Counted from the first letter of the stretch, positions 1-9,036 are shown. The stretch is 64,000 bases of DNA from Rhizobium croatiense (GCF_019793465.1 NZ_JAILYJ010000005.1:124001-188000); one strand, 5' to 3'. Notes: a model not told the origin generated them from the letters alone. A program made the numbers and translations.

Positions 1-144
1 ACGCTGTTGCCCTTCGCCCCGCTCGCCACGCTTGCCGGCGCCTGGTGCGTGCGCCGCATGCAGCCGGCGATCTTCTACCCCTTCATGTATGCGATGGCCT
101 TCATCGCCGCCTTGCTGATCGTGCGCGAGGGCCTTGGCGGGTAA
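1..144 (+). CDS. TauE/SafE-family membrane permease, C-terminal end only
   Basis: Open from the first base and stopping with TAA at 142-144, this is the last 47 residues of a gene that begins outside the window. The tail reads as hydrophobic helices with a short basic turn (VRRMQPAIFYPFMYAM) ending in LLIVREGLGG, which matches the closing two helices of TauE/SafE (old DUF81) anion exporters. Members of that family move sulfite, sulfoacetate or similar anions across the inner membrane. The substrate cannot be judged from the tail. An ArsR-type regulator follows 72 bases downstream on the same strand and could be co-transcribed. Confidence 0.6.
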   Translation, partial: TLLPFAPLATLAGAWCVRRMQPAIFYPFMYAMAFIAALLIVREGLGG

Positions 145-216
145 GGGCGGCCCTGCTCCACGCTGCAACGCACAATTTTCTTGCCGCCGCGACCGGTTTG
201 CCGTAGCGTTCCCGCC

Positions 217-477
217 ATGTCGAACACGGACCCCTTCTCTGCGATTGCCGATCCGAACCGGCGGTTTCTGCTGGAAGAATTGCGGCGCGCGCCGCGGACA
301 GTCAACGAGCTCGCCGAGGGCCTGCCGATCAGCCGGCCGGCCGTGTCGCAACACCTGAAGGCGCTGCTCGACAGCAACCTCGTCTCGGTGACGTCGGAAG
401 GCACGAAACGCATCTACGCGGTCAATAACCGCGGCTTCGACAAGCTCAATCTGTGGCTGGATCAGTTCTGGGCCTGA
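217..477 (+). CDS. ArsR-family winged-helix transcriptional regulator
   Basis: An 86-residue single-domain regulator. After MSNTDPFSAIADPNRRFLLEEL comes the recognition region (ELAEGLPISRPAVSQHLKALL, about residues 30-50), which is a standard ArsR helix-turn-helix, and then the wing (VSVTSEGTKRIYAVN). There is no cysteine pair, so it is not an arsenic or cadmium sensor of the classical metal-binding type; it belongs to the PadR/SdpR-like small ArsR group. The ATG at 217 is chosen over a TTG at 181 because the family starts a few residues before the ADPxRR motif. In many genomes such genes precede an activator-of-Hsp90-like (AHSA1/START) gene, which is not present here. Confidence 0.8.
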   Translation: MSNTDPFSAIADPNRRFLLEELRRAPRTVNELAEGLPISRPAVSQHLKALLDSNLVSVTSEGTKRIYAVNNRGFDKLNLWLDQFWA

Positions 478-540
478 TCGCCCTCCGACAAGACCCCAAA
501 CCTAATCCAATGAAGACGATCGGCGGCGGGAGATGCAAAG

Positions 541-576
541 GCGCCAGCAGCGATGCCGCGAGCATCGGGCTGGCGC
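541..576. terminator. Long interrupted palindrome between convergent genes
   Basis: GCGCCAGC (541-548) and CGATGC (551-556) pair with GCATCG (562-567) and GCTGGCGC (569-576) around a 5-base loop, giving a 14-bp stem with one small internal bulge. It sits between the stop of the ArsR gene and the stop of the minus-strand YdcH gene, the position expected of a bidirectional terminator. Neither side has a good T tract, so intrinsic termination is only inferred. Confidence 0.4.
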
Positions 577-675
577 AATTCTGGTGTCAAATCACCGGGT
601 CTTGCAAATTTTAGGCGGAATGGATGGATTTACCTCTTCATACGCAAGATGATCGGCCGGCGACCCTTGGGAAGA

Positions 676-849
676 TCAGTGGACGGATGACTTGAGACGC
701 TGAATCTCGTCCTTGATGCGCAGCTTGCGGCGCTTGCATTCGGCAATTTCCGTATCGGAGATAGAGGGAGCTGTTCTGAGCGCGTGCAGCTCCTCCTCGA
801 GAGCAACATGCTTTTTCTGGAGTGATTCAAGATGAGCTTGAACTGTCAT
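676..849 (-). CDS. YdcH/DUF465 small coiled-coil protein
   Basis: A 57-residue protein (MTVQAHLESLQKKHVALEEE... ending RLKSSVH) of the YdcH/DUF465 family. The pattern is a short helical hairpin rich in Leu, Lys and Glu: an N-terminal helix with HxxLE repeats, a break at APSISD, then IAECKRRKLRIKDEIQRL, where the KRxKLxxKDEI motif is the family hallmark. Function is not established. The start ATG at 849 is preceded by a GGAAGG ribosome binding site. A second DUF465 gene is transcribed divergently 220 bases away. Confidence 0.8.
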   Translation of the reverse strand: MTVQAHLESLQKKHVALEEELHALRTAPSISDTEIAECKRRKLRIKDEIQRLKSSVH

Positions 850-1071
850 TTGACCCTTCCTTCCTCTTACCCTCCCCGGCCATCATCGTCGGGGATCAAG
901 GTGTCAACGCGGCGGACTGTGACATATTTTTGAAGGCTTGTCGAAGGCGAAAAGATGAAGATGAGATGGCAAATTCATGATCAAGACTAACTAGCAGTTA
1001 CCCGTATTTGGTGATAGGAGCTTGCGGAAATCATCGGCAGATCGGACAAGATCCGAAGACGACAACGGGGA

Positions 1072-1281
1072 ATGCATATGGCCGATCAGGAACAGGCGGA
1101 AATCAGGCTCATGGTGGCGCGGCTGCGTCAGGAGCACGAGGATTTCGACGCCGCGATCAACGCCATGATCGAGACCGGATGCGACGCTCTGCGAATCCAG
1201 CGCATGAAAAAGAAGAAGCTCGTCATCAAGGACAAGCTTTCCAAGCTGGAAGATCAGATCGTCCCTGATATCATCGCCTGA
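1072..1281 (+). CDS. YdcH/DUF465 small coiled-coil protein, second copy
   Basis: A 69-residue paralogue of the gene at 676-849. It carries [16 protein letters not shown], then [28 protein letters not shown], the diagnostic basic KKKLxIKDxLxKLED helix of DUF465. Two ATGs are possible (1072 and 1078); both keep the whole domain, and the upstream AACGGGG fits either. It lies 43 bases before purE on the same strand and may share its transcript. Two divergent copies in one locus is common in Rhizobiales but the function of either is unknown. Confidence 0.8.
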   Translation: MHMADQEQAEIRLMVARLRQEHEDFDAAINAMIETGCDALRIQRMKKKKLVIKDKLSKLEDQIVPDIIA

Positions 1282-1324
1282 TCGCATCGCCCGATCGCAT
1301 TGCTTGAGAGGAATAGCGGCAACG

Positions 1325-1819
1325 ATGACAGACAGACCACCCGTCGCCATTATCATGGGCAGCCAATCCGATTGGGAAACCATGAAAAACGCGGCCGATA
1401 CGCTGGAGGCCCTGGAAATCCCTTATGATGCGCGCATCATCTCGGCGCACCGCACGCCCGACCGCATGGCGAATTTCGCCAAGGGCGCGCGCGCCGAGGG
1501 CTTCAAGGTGATCATCGCCGGCGCCGGCGGCGCCGCCCATCTGCCGGGCATGACCGCATCGATGACGCCGCTGCCGGTCTTCGGCGTCCCGGTCCAGTCG
1601 AAAACCATGTCCGGCCAGGATAGCCTCCTGTCGATCGTGCAGATGCCGGCCGGCATTCCTGTCGGAACACTTGCCATCGGCAAGGCGGGCGCGGTCAACG
1701 CCGCCCTTCTCGCCGCCGCCGTGCTTGCCCTTTCCGACGAAGAAATCGCCGAGCGGCTCGACGAATGGCGCGAACGTCAGAGTGCCAGCATCGCCGAATA
1801 CCCGATGGACGACCAATGA
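1325..1819 (+). CDS. purE: PurE, N5-carboxyaminoimidazole ribonucleotide mutase
   Basis: A 164-residue class I PurE that converts N5-CAIR to CAIR in de novo purine synthesis, in the cytosol. The active-site loops are all visible: GSQSDWETM near residue 13, SAHRTPDRM near 45, and [14 protein letters not shown] near 75. The ATG at 1325 is preferred to an upstream ATG at 1304 because it follows GAGGAA at a proper distance and matches the family N-terminus. Its stop overlaps the purK start (ATGA at 1816-1819), so the two subunits are translationally coupled. Confidence 0.96.
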   Translation: MTDRPPVAIIMGSQSDWETMKNAADTLEALEIPYDARIISAHRTPDRMANFAKGARAEGFKVIIAGAGGAAHLPGMTASMTPLPVFGVPVQSKTMSGQDSLLSIVQMPAGIPVGTLAIGKAGAVNAALLAAAVLALSDEEIAERLDEWRERQSASIAEYPMDDQ

Positions 1820-2892
1820 CTGTAAGCACGATCGGCATTGTCGGCGGCGGCCAGCTCGGCCGCATGCTGGCCATCGCCGCCGCCAGGCTGAATTTCCGCA
1901 CGATCATTCTCGAGCCGCAGGCGGATTGCCCGGCCGCTCAGCTCGCCAACCGGCAGATCGTTGCCGCCTATGATGATCCGGCGGCACTGGCCGAACTTGC
2001 CGCCGCCTGCGATGTCGTCACCTACGAATTCGAGAACGTGCCCGTTGCCGCCGCAGAGACGCTTCCGGCAAGCATTCCCGTCTATCCGCCGCCGAAGGCG
2101 CTGGAAGCCGCCCAAGACCGTCTGGTCGAAAAGCGCTTCCTCAACGATTGCGGCATCACCACCGCCCGCTTTCACGCGATCGACAGCCAGGCCGATCTCG
2201 AGGCGGCACTGAAGGATTTCGGCGGTCAGGGCGTGTTGAAAACCCGCCGTCTCGGTTATGACGGCAAGGGACAGAAGCTTTTCCGTTCGGTGGCCGACAG
2301 CGCTGACGGCGCCTATGCTGCGCTCGGCGCCGTGCCGCTGATCCTCGAAAGCTTCGTCGCCTTCGAGCGCGAGGTTTCGATCATCGCCGCGCGCACCGCC
2401 GACGGCGCGGTCGTCTGCTTCGATCCTGCCGAAAATATTCACCGCAACGGCATCCTCCATACTTCGACGGTTCCCGCCGCGATCTCCGCAACGACGGGCG
2501 AAGCCGCACGTCGGTCGGCCGAAAAAATCCTCGCGGCATTGAACTATGTCGGCGTCATCGGCATCGAATTCTTCGTGCTTGCCGACGGCAGCCTGATCGC
2601 CAACGAGATGGCCCCGCGCGTACACAATTCCGGACACTGGACGGAGGCGGCCTGTACCGTCAGCCAGTTCGAGCAGCATATCCGCGCCGTCGCCGGCCTG
2701 CCGCTCGGCGATGGCGCGCGCCATTCCGACTGCGTCATGCAGAACCTGATCGGCGACGATATCCTTGCCGTTCCCGACTGGCTGCGACGCCCCGATACGC
2801 TGGTCCATCTCTACGGCAAGACAGAGTGGCGCCCCGGCCGCAAGATGGGCCATGTCACCACCTTGGCGCCGAAATCCCCGCTTTCCCGGTGA
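1816..2892 (+). CDS. purK: PurK, N5-carboxyaminoimidazole ribonucleotide synthase
   Basis: A 358-residue ATP-grasp enzyme that carboxylates AIR with bicarbonate and ATP to give N5-CAIR, the substrate of PurE. It opens with the nucleotide-binding [13 protein letters not shown], has EFENVP near residue 73, the ATP-grasp loop [12 protein letters not shown] near 140, and the catalytic block [13 protein letters not shown] near 265. It ends [12 protein letters not shown] as the family does. The start at 1816 overlaps the purE stop by four bases. A promoter for rpmJ and a terminator hairpin follow closely. Confidence 0.96.
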   Translation: MTVSTIGIVGGGQLGRMLAIAAARLNFRTIILEPQADCPAAQLANRQIVAAYDDPAALAELAAACDVVTYEFENVPVAAAETLPASIPVYPPPKALEAAQDRLVEKRFLNDCGITTARFHAIDSQADLEAALKDFGGQGVLKTRRLGYDGKGQKLFRSVADSADGAYAALGAVPLILESFVAFEREVSIIAARTADGAVVCFDPAENIHRNGILHTSTVPAAISATTGEAARRSAEKILAALNYVGVIGIEFFVLADGSLIANEMAPRVHNSGHWTEAACTVSQFEQHIRAVAGLPLGDGARHSDCVMQNLIGDDILAVPDWLRRPDTLVHLYGKTEWRPGRKMGHVTTLAPKSPLSR

Positions 2893-2932
2893 GAAAACAC
2901 CCTCTCGTCCTCGGAAAAACACCGTCATGTGG

Positions 2933-2961
2933 TTGACACGGAAAAGGTGACGGGGTATCTG
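2933..2961 (+). promoter_or_regulatory. Predicted sigma-70 promoter for rpmJ
   Basis: TTGACA at 2933-2938 is a perfect -35 hexamer. TATCTG at 2956-2961 lies exactly 17 bases further and is an acceptable -10. Transcription would start near 2968, upstream of rpmJ. Seen directly; activity is inferred. Confidence 0.6.
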
Positions 2962-2976
2962 CTCCCCCACCTAAAG

Positions 2977-3000
2977 AGCGCGCCCCGACGGCGCGCTTTT
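2977..3000 (+). terminator. Intrinsic terminator hairpin between purK and rpmJ
   Basis: AGCGCGCC (2977-2984) pairs with GGCGCGCT (2990-2997) around a 5-base loop, followed by TTTT. It fits the end of the purEK transcript. Because it lies only about ten bases after the predicted rpmJ transcription start, rpmJ mRNA would also carry it in its leader. Confidence 0.7.
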
Positions 3001-3057
3001 GATTGTTAAAGATACGGGCGAATGTGAATTCCCCCACAGAGATCGCGGATCAGAAAA

Positions 3058-3183
3058 ATGAAGATCAAGAATTCGCTCAAGTCGCTCAAGGCTCGTCACC
3101 GTGACAACCGTCTGGTTCGCCGCAAGGGCCGCATCTACATCATCAACAAGCTGAACCCGCGCTACAAGGCTCGTCAGGGCTGA
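3058..3183 (+). CDS. rpmJ: 50S ribosomal protein L36, zinc-free form
   Basis: A 41-residue basic protein beginning [17 protein letters not shown], then [23 protein letters not shown]. This is bL36 of the large ribosomal subunit. It lacks the cysteine/histidine zinc-ribbon residues of the zinc-binding paralogue (the positions read as other residues), so it is the C-minus type usual in alphaproteobacteria. The gene stands alone with its own predicted promoter rather than in the spc operon. Confidence 0.96.
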   Translation: MKIKNSLKSLKARHRDNRLVRRKGRIYIINKLNPRYKARQG

Positions 3184-3291
3184 TTGCGCGCATCCGGATC
3201 GCCGCGCCGCGCAGTTGCGCCGTCGGTCATCCGGTAGGTCGCTGCGGTGATCACGTCAAATTTGTTTGATCTTCGGCGTTGGCGGGCTAAT

Positions 3292-3906
3292 ATGTCCGCC
3301 ATGCGCTTTTTTGCCTTGATACCAGCGGCTTTGCCGCTCTTCCTCGTTCTCTCCACCTCTCCGCTTCCGGCCATCGCGGCGGAAAAGGATGTCATCGTCG
3401 AGCAGAGCAATGCCGCCAGTTCGCCGAAGCAGCGCCTCGATCAGCTCTTCAGCCAGCTGAAGCGCGAGCGCGATCCCGACAAGGCCAGCGGCATCGCCAA
3501 CGAAATTCGCCTCGAATGGAATGATTCCGGCAGCGCGACCGTCAATCTGTTGATGCAATGGGCGGACAAGGCGATTGAGGAAAAGCGCAATCCCGCCGCG
3601 CTCGATTTCCTCGATGAGGCAATAGCGCTGAAGCCCGATTACGCCGAAAGCTGGAATCGGCGCGCCACGCTGAATTTCGTCATGGGCAATTACCGCAAGT
3701 CGATGTCCGACATCGAACATGTGCTGGATCTCGAGCCGCGCCATTTCGGCGCGCTCTCCGGCATGGCCGCGATCCTCAGCAATTCCGGCAACGATCAGCT
3801 GACGTTGAAAGCCTGGGAGCGGTTCCTCGACATCTATCCCGCCGAGCGCACTGCGCAGGAACAGGTCAATACGCTGTCGGAAAAACTTGCCGGCAACCGC
3901 ACGTGA
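3292..3906 (+). CDS. Exported tetratricopeptide-repeat protein
   Basis: About 204 residues. The N-terminus (MRFFALIPAALPLFLVL...PAIAAEKD) is a signal peptide with a likely cut after AIAA. The mature part holds TPR units: NPAALDFLDEAIALKPDYAESWNRRATLNFVMGNYRKSMSDIEHVLDLEPRHFGALSGMAAIL shows the W-LG-Y-A-P spacing of two to three repeats, with a further degenerate one after it. It would be a periplasmic protein-interaction scaffold; no enzyme motif is seen. The start could be the ATG at 3292 or at 3301, both followed by the same signal peptide; a GTG at 3247 is less likely. It ends 121 bases before the hydrolase gene. Confidence 0.75.
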   Translation: MSAMRFFALIPAALPLFLVLSTSPLPAIAAEKDVIVEQSNAASSPKQRLDQLFSQLKRERDPDKASGIANEIRLEWNDSGSATVNLLMQWADKAIEEKRNPAALDFLDEAIALKPDYAESWNRRATLNFVMGNYRKSMSDIEHVLDLEPRHFGALSGMAAILSNSGNDQLTLKAWERFLDIYPAERTAQEQVNTLSEKLAGNRT

Positions 3907-4027
3907 TGTCGGCTCGCCCGATCTTGAAGCCCGGTCGGACCGCACAATTTTAGCATTATCGAGGGAGCCACGCGGCGTTTCGCCCACCGCTCTCGAGAAC
4001 CGCCGCAAACCATCGCCCGTAAAGATC

Positions 4028-5113
4028 ATGCTTGCAGAAGTTTCCGCTCTTCTCGCTCCCCTCGCCGCCGCCATCGGTTACTCCTCCTATAAGGCGCGGC
4101 GCTTCGAACAGACCTATCCAAATATCGGTGAGCTGACGGATGTCGGCGGCTACCGCATGAATGCCGTCCATATCAAGCGTCCGGAACATGCCGATCTGCC
4201 GGCGCTCGTCTTCATTCACGGCGCCAGCGGCAATCTGCTCGACCAGGTCGTCGCCTTCCGCGCTGCACTCGAGGGCCGGGCGGAAATGCTCTTCGTCGAC
4301 CGTCCCGGCCACGGCTATTCCGAACGCGGCGGCCCTGAAAATGCGGTCCCTTCCGGTCAGGCGGATGCGATCGCCCGGCTGATGGAGGCACGCGGCATCG
4401 AGAGGGCGATCATCGTCGGTCATTCTTTCGGCGGCGCGATCACCGCAACCTTCGGCCTGCGCCATCCCGAAAAGACATCCGGCCTGCTCTTTCTGGCACC
4501 CGCCACCCATCCCTGGCCGGGCGGGATCGACTGGTATTATCACGTCGCGACGGCGCCGGTCGTCGGCTGGCTGTTCAACCACGCCATCGTCGTGCCGCTG
4601 GGGCTCAGTCGGCTGGAGCGCGGCACGCTGAATGTCTTCCGTCCCAATCCGCGCCCGCTCGATTACATCGAAAAGACCGGCCCATCGCTGGTGCTGCGGC
4701 CTCGCACCTTCCGCAACAACGCCGCCGATTTCAAAAGGCTGCTTGCCTATCTGAAGGAGCAGTCGCCGCTCTATTCGCAGATCACCGCGCCGACCGTCAT
4801 CATAACAGGCGACAGCGACGAGATCGTCTGGGAACACCTGCATTCACGCGGTCTTGCCCGCGACATAGCCGGCTCCGAGCTCATCACCGTCCGCGGCGTC
4901 GGCCACAAGCCGGATTATCTCGCGACCGATGTCGCCATCGCTGCCATGGAAAAGATCGCCGGCAAGCCGAGCGACCTGCAGGCAATCGCCCGCCGGGCCG
5001 AGGAGCGGCTCGCCGCGGCGTCGCGCGATCGGACATCGCTCCCGTCGCTGGAGCCGGGTGCCCCGCGCGGGCATGATCCTTCATCAGGAAACGCGATCGA
5101 ACGCCTCGCATAA
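4028..5113 (+). CDS. Alpha/beta-hydrolase fold protein with N-terminal membrane anchor
   Basis: A 361-residue serine hydrolase. After a short hydrophobic start (LAEVSALLAPLAAAIGYSSY) that could anchor it in the membrane, the oxyanion loop FIHGASGN lies near residue 70 and the nucleophile elbow GHSFGG near 136. The acid is probably in TGDSDEIV near 260 and the histidine in GVGHKPDY near 290. Substrate is unknown; the closest general family is the epoxide-hydrolase / haloalkane-dehalogenase-like esterases. The ATG at 4028 starts the homologous part; a longer in-frame reading upstream lacks family similarity. The C-terminal 60 residues are low-complexity and probably disordered. Confidence 0.8.
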   Translation: MLAEVSALLAPLAAAIGYSSYKARRFEQTYPNIGELTDVGGYRMNAVHIKRPEHADLPALVFIHGASGNLLDQVVAFRAALEGRAEMLFVDRPGHGYSERGGPENAVPSGQADAIARLMEARGIERAIIVGHSFGGAITATFGLRHPEKTSGLLFLAPATHPWPGGIDWYYHVATAPVVGWLFNHAIVVPLGLSRLERGTLNVFRPNPRPLDYIEKTGPSLVLRPRTFRNNAADFKRLLAYLKEQSPLYSQITAPTVIITGDSDEIVWEHLHSRGLARDIAGSELITVRGVGHKPDYLATDVAIAAMEKIAGKPSDLQAIARRAEERLAAASRDRTSLPSLEPGAPRGHDPSSGNAIERLA

Positions 5114-5188
5114 AGCCGATCGCCTGCATTGCCTCGAGCCGGCGCAGCCCCATATGTTTTTCCGTTGTTGTCCATAGGAGGGGAAATC

Positions 5189-6925
5189 ATGGGCCGCCTG
5201 CATATCGGGACGATTTCGGTCATATCGGCATTGTCGCTCTGCCTGACCTCGGCTTTCGCGGCCTCGCCCGCACCGGTTGAAGCCGAACACGGCATGGTCG
5301 TCACCGCCCAGCATCTGGCGACCGATGTCGGCGTCGAGGTGCTGAAGAGCGGCGGCAACGCCATCGATGCGGCCGTCGCCGTCGGTTATGCGCTAGCGGT
5401 GGTCTATCCCTCGGCCGGCAATCTCGGCGGCGGCGGCTTCATGACCATCCGCCTGAAAGACGGCACCAAGACCTTCCTCGATTTCCGCGAACGCGCGCCG
5501 CTCGCCGCGACGAAGACCATGTACATCGATGCCAAGGGCGAGATCGTGCCGCGCGCCAGCCTCGACGGTTATCTCGCCGTCGGCGTTCCCGGCTCGGTCA
5601 TGGGTTTTGAAACCGCGCGCGAGAAATACGGCACCCGCTCACGCCAGGATCTGATCGCGCCGGCCCTTCGATTCGCCAAGGAAGGCTTCACTCTGGAGCA
5701 GGGCGACGCGGCCATCCTCGCCGGCAGCGCCAAACGCCTCGCCAAGGATGAGACGGCGGCGAAAATCTTTCTGAAACCGGATGGCAAGCCCTATGCATCC
5801 GGCGAAAAACTTGAGCAGCCGGATCTCGCCGCGGTACTCGCCGCCATCTCCGAAAAAGGCCCCGACGCCTTCTATAAGGCCGCGCCCGCCGAGGCGATCG
5901 TCACGGCAAGCCAGGCCAAGGGCGGCATCCTCGCCAAGCAGGATTTCGAGCAATATGCAGTGCGCGAATTGAAGCCGATCGAGTGCAATTACCGCGGCTA
6001 CGACATCATCTCCTCGCCGCCGCCCTCCTCCGGCGGGGTCATCATTTGCGAAATCCTCAACGTCCTCGAAGGTTATCCGCTCTCCTATCTCGGCTACGCC
6101 TCGGCCGAAACCGTGCACGTGATGGTCGAGGCGATGCGCTACGCCTATGTCGACCGTAACGCGGCGCTCGGCGATCCTGATTTCGTCGAAAACCCGGTCG
6201 AAAAATTGCTCGACAAGGGTTACGCCAAGGAGACCGCAGCAAAGATTGATCCCTACAAGGCCGGCACGTCGGCGAATTTGAAACCGCTCGGCGGCAAGGA
6301 AAGCAACGAGACGACGCATTATTCGATCATCGACGACGAGGGCAACGCCGTCGCCGTCACCTACACGCTGAACGGCTCCTTCGGCGCCGCCGTCGTAGCA
6401 CCCGGCACCGGCGTTCTGCTCAACAACGAGATGGACGATTTCACCTCCAAGCCGGGCGTGCCGAACCTCTACGGTCTGGTGCAGGGCGAGGCGAATGCCA
6501 TCGCCCCGAAGAAGACGCCGCTCTCCTCGATGAGCCCGACGATTATTACCCGCGACGGCAAGCCCTTCATGGTGATCGGCAGCCCCGGCGGCTCGCGTAT
6601 CATTACCATTACGCTGGAGGCGTTCCTCAATGTCGTCGATTTCGGCATGGATATCAGCCAGGCCGTCAACGCCCCGCGTTTCCATCACCAATGGCAGCCC
6701 GACAAGGTCTATCTCGAGCCCTATGCGCTTTCTCCGGATACGGAAAAGGCCCTCGCCGCCATGGGTTACAGTTTCGACGGCGGCAATGATGCACCGGTCT
6801 GGGGCCAGGCTGCCGGCATCCTCGTCGGCGGCAAAAGCCTTGCCGCCATCGCAAAGGGCGGTGGTGCCCGCTACAATGGCGCCATGGACGCCCGCGCGGC
6901 GGAAGGCTCGGCCGGCGGCTATTGA
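5189..6925 (+). CDS. ggt: Gamma-glutamyltranspeptidase precursor
   Basis: A 578-residue periplasmic Ntn-hydrolase precursor that cleaves and transfers the gamma-glutamyl group of glutathione and related compounds. There is a clear signal peptide (ISVISALSLCLTSAFAASPAP). The substrate motif GGGGFMTIRL and carboxylate-binding DFRERAP are present. Self-cleavage is expected just before the threonine of NETTHYSIIDDEGNAV, and the small-subunit signatures GSFGAAVVAPGTGVLLNNEMDDF, SSMSPTI and GSPGGSRII follow. The start at 5189 is chosen because GGAGGGG sits just before it. It reads as complete and functional. Confidence 0.95.
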   Translation: MGRLHIGTISVISALSLCLTSAFAASPAPVEAEHGMVVTAQHLATDVGVEVLKSGGNAIDAAVAVGYALAVVYPSAGNLGGGGFMTIRLKDGTKTFLDFRERAPLAATKTMYIDAKGEIVPRASLDGYLAVGVPGSVMGFETAREKYGTRSRQDLIAPALRFAKEGFTLEQGDAAILAGSAKRLAKDETAAKIFLKPDGKPYASGEKLEQPDLAAVLAAISEKGPDAFYKAAPAEAIVTASQAKGGILAKQDFEQYAVRELKPIECNYRGYDIISSPPPSSGGVIICEILNVLEGYPLSYLGYASAETVHVMVEAMRYAYVDRNAALGDPDFVENPVEKLLDKGYAKETAAKIDPYKAGTSANLKPLGGKESNETTHYSIIDDEGNAVAVTYTLNGSFGAAVVAPGTGVLLNNEMDDFTSKPGVPNLYGLVQGEANAIAPKKTPLSSMSPTIITRDGKPFMVIGSPGGSRIITITLEAFLNVVDFGMDISQAVNAPRFHHQWQPDKVYLEPYALSPDTEKALAAMGYSFDGGNDAPVWGQAAGILVGGKSLAAIAKGGGARYNGAMDARAAEGSAGGY

Positions 6926-7045
6926 CGGGCGCCAAACGGTTCAGGCGGTGGATATCCATTCATGTCACGGTGACAAAGTCGACGTTCACAAACGGCGTGC
7001 CGCATCCTATGCATGTGCGAACTCTCCAAGCAGGACGATTCCCGA

Positions 7046-8020
7046 ATGGCAAGCATTGAAATGATTGTCGCCGCCCGCGCCCGTTTGCGCGGCCATATCA
7101 GGCGCACGCCGCTTCTCTCCTCCCCCTTCCTCAACGACATCGCCGGCCGGCGCCTGTTCGTGAAGGCGGAATGCCTGCAGCATACCGGCTCCTTCAAATT
7201 TCGCGGCGGCTGGTCTGCCGTCTCCGGCCTCGACCGGGCCGTGCGCGCCCGCGGCGTCATCGCCTTCTCCTCCGGCAATCATGCGCAGGGCGTGGCGCTG
7301 GCCGCCAAGCTGCACGGCGCACCCGCCGTCATCATCATGCCGAGCGATGCACCGAAGCTGAAGATCGCCAACACCCGCGCCTTCGGCGCCGAGGTGGTGC
7401 TCTACGACCGCGCCAGCGAGGATCGCGACGAAATCGGCGCCCGGCTTTCGGCCGAGCGCGGCCTGACGCTGATCAAGCCCTTCGACGAACCGCTGGTGAT
7501 CGCCGGCCAGGGCACGACCGGCCTCGAGATCTCCGAACAGGCCGAAGAAGAGGGCGTGACGTCAGCCGAGGTCCTCGTGCCCTGCGGCGGTGGCGGATTG
7601 ACCTCCGGCATCGCCCTTGCCCTCGAAGCCAGTGCCCCCGGCCTCCGCGTCCGGCCTTGCGAGCCCAGGGGTTTCGACGACACCACCCGCTCGCTCGCCT
7701 CCGGCATGATCGAACGCAACGCGTCGATATCAGGCTCGATCTGCGATGCGATCCTGACGCCGCAGCCCGGCAACATCACCTTCCCGATCCTCAAGCGCCT
7801 TGCCGGCGCCGGCATCGTCGTCACCGACGAGGAGGCGCTGCGCGCCATGGCGCTGGCATTCACCCGGCTGAAGATCGTCGTCGAGCCCGGCGGCGCCGTG
7901 GCGCTCGCCGCCGCCCTCTTCCACGGCGAGGCGCTGGAAAGCGATGCGGTCATCGCCGTCACCTCAGGCGGCAATGTCGATGCCGATCTCTTCGCCATGG
8001 CGCTGGAGCGCTTCGGCTGA
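7046..8020 (+). CDS. Fold-type II PLP enzyme, threonine/serine dehydratase-like
   Basis: A 324-residue enzyme of the threonine dehydratase / serine racemase group. The PLP lysine lies in GSFKFRGG near residue 53, the loop SSGNHAQGVAL near 80, and the phosphate-binding glycine loop PCGGGGLTSG near 182. There is no ACT regulatory domain, so it is the short catabolic or racemase-like form, not biosynthetic IlvA. Reaction is probably L-threonine or L-serine to the 2-oxo acid and ammonia; exact substrate is inferred only. The ATG at 7046 follows CAGGACG; an ATG at 7013 is an alternative. It converges with the LysR gene, stops five bases apart. Confidence 0.85.
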   Translation: MASIEMIVAARARLRGHIRRTPLLSSPFLNDIAGRRLFVKAECLQHTGSFKFRGGWSAVSGLDRAVRARGVIAFSSGNHAQGVALAAKLHGAPAVIIMPSDAPKLKIANTRAFGAEVVLYDRASEDRDEIGARLSAERGLTLIKPFDEPLVIAGQGTTGLEISEQAEEEGVTSAEVLVPCGGGGLTSGIALALEASAPGLRVRPCEPRGFDDTTRSLASGMIERNASISGSICDAILTPQPGNITFPILKRLAGAGIVVTDEEALRAMALAFTRLKIVVEPGGAVALAAALFHGEALESDAVIAVTSGGNVDADLFAMALERFG

Positions 8021-8025
8021 GATTA

Positions 8026-8931
8026 TTAGAGCCTTTGCTGCAGCGCGCCCTCCACGGACTGCAGCACGAGCTGGCCGAGCCGCGCCGCAGCCGGCGGCAG
8101 CTCGGCTTCGGCCCGATGCAGAACCAGGCCAAGCTTCGGCAGGTCGGGCAGGCCGACGGCCTTCGGCATAAGCGGCCGGAGCTTCGCCGGCAGGCCGATC
8201 GGCGTGCGGATGGTGAGACCGAGGCCGGCTGCCGTCGCCGCCCAGAGGCCACCGAGACTGGCACTGACGAAGGCGAGCCGCCAGGAAATGCCGGCCTCAT
8301 CAAGCGCCTTTGTCGCCGCGCTGCGCAACAGGCACGGCGCCTCCAGTGAGGCGAGCGGCATCGGCTCGCCGCCGGCCGCATGCCAGCCGATCGGCCCCTC
8401 GGCGGGCCCGATCCAGCACATCGGCACTTCGCCGATCCGCTCGCAATGTGCCGTCAGCGCGCCGTCGCTCCAGGCAAGCGCCAGATCGAGCTTGCCTGAT
8501 GTGACACGCTCGAGCAGTTCGGTATTGCGTGCCACCCGCGCCTCGACGCGGACCTTCGGATGGGCGCGGGCGAAACGGCCGAGCACCTCGGGCAGCAAGG
8601 TCTCTCCGAAATCCTCCTGCAGCCCAAGCCGCACCCAGCCCTCCAGCTCGATGCTGTGCACGGCGGCGGCCGCCTCGTCGTTGAGTTCCAGAAGCCGCCT
8701 GGCATAGCCGAGCATCGTCTCGCCGGCATCGGTCAGCGCCAGCCCGCGCCCGGCCTTGCGGAAGATCGGCGTGCCCGCCTGTTCCTCCAGCTTCTTCAGC
8801 TGCGCACTGACCGCCGAGGTCGAACGCCCGAGCCTTTCGGCCGCCTTGGCGAAATTGCCGAGCTCCATGCCGGTCGAAAAGGTTCGAAGCACATCGAGAT
8901 CGAAGATGGTCCGTCGCATCACACAGTCCAT
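8026..8931 (-). CDS. LysR-family transcriptional regulator
   Basis: A 301-residue LysR regulator. The N-terminal winged helix reads LDVLRTFSTGMELGNFAKAAERLGRSTSAVSAQLKKLEEQAG and the effector domain follows. It is divergent from a tautomerase/DUF4865 pair 105 bases away, so it most likely controls that pair from the shared intergenic region and responds to its substrate. The start at 8931 (MDCVMRRTIFDLD) or the ATG at 8919 are both possible. Confidence 0.88.
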   Translation of the reverse strand: MDCVMRRTIFDLDVLRTFSTGMELGNFAKAAERLGRSTSAVSAQLKKLEEQAGTPIFRKAGRGLALTDAGETMLGYARRLLELNDEAAAAVHSIELEGWVRLGLQEDFGETLLPEVLGRFARAHPKVRVEARVARNTELLERVTSGKLDLALAWSDGALTAHCERIGEVPMCWIGPAEGPIGWHAAGGEPMPLASLEAPCLLRSAATKALDEAGISWRLAFVSASLGGLWAATAAGLGLTIRTPIGLPAKLRPLMPKAVGLPDLPKLGLVLHRAEAELPPAAARLGQLVLQSVEGALQQRL

Positions 8932-9036
8932 ATTTTCAGGACCATTTGTCCATAATATTTTAATTTTCAGCATCATCGTGCCGTGCGATGGTGCTGTTGT
9001 CAAGGCCGGCGGACGGCCCCAACCATGGAGATCCCG

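Noticed and set aside
2893-3057. Possible 6S RNA gene downstream of purEK
   Set aside because: The purEK-rpmJ gap is only about 165 bases and is fully explained by a promoter, a terminator hairpin and the rpmJ leader; there is no long interrupted stem with a central bubble as 6S RNA needs.
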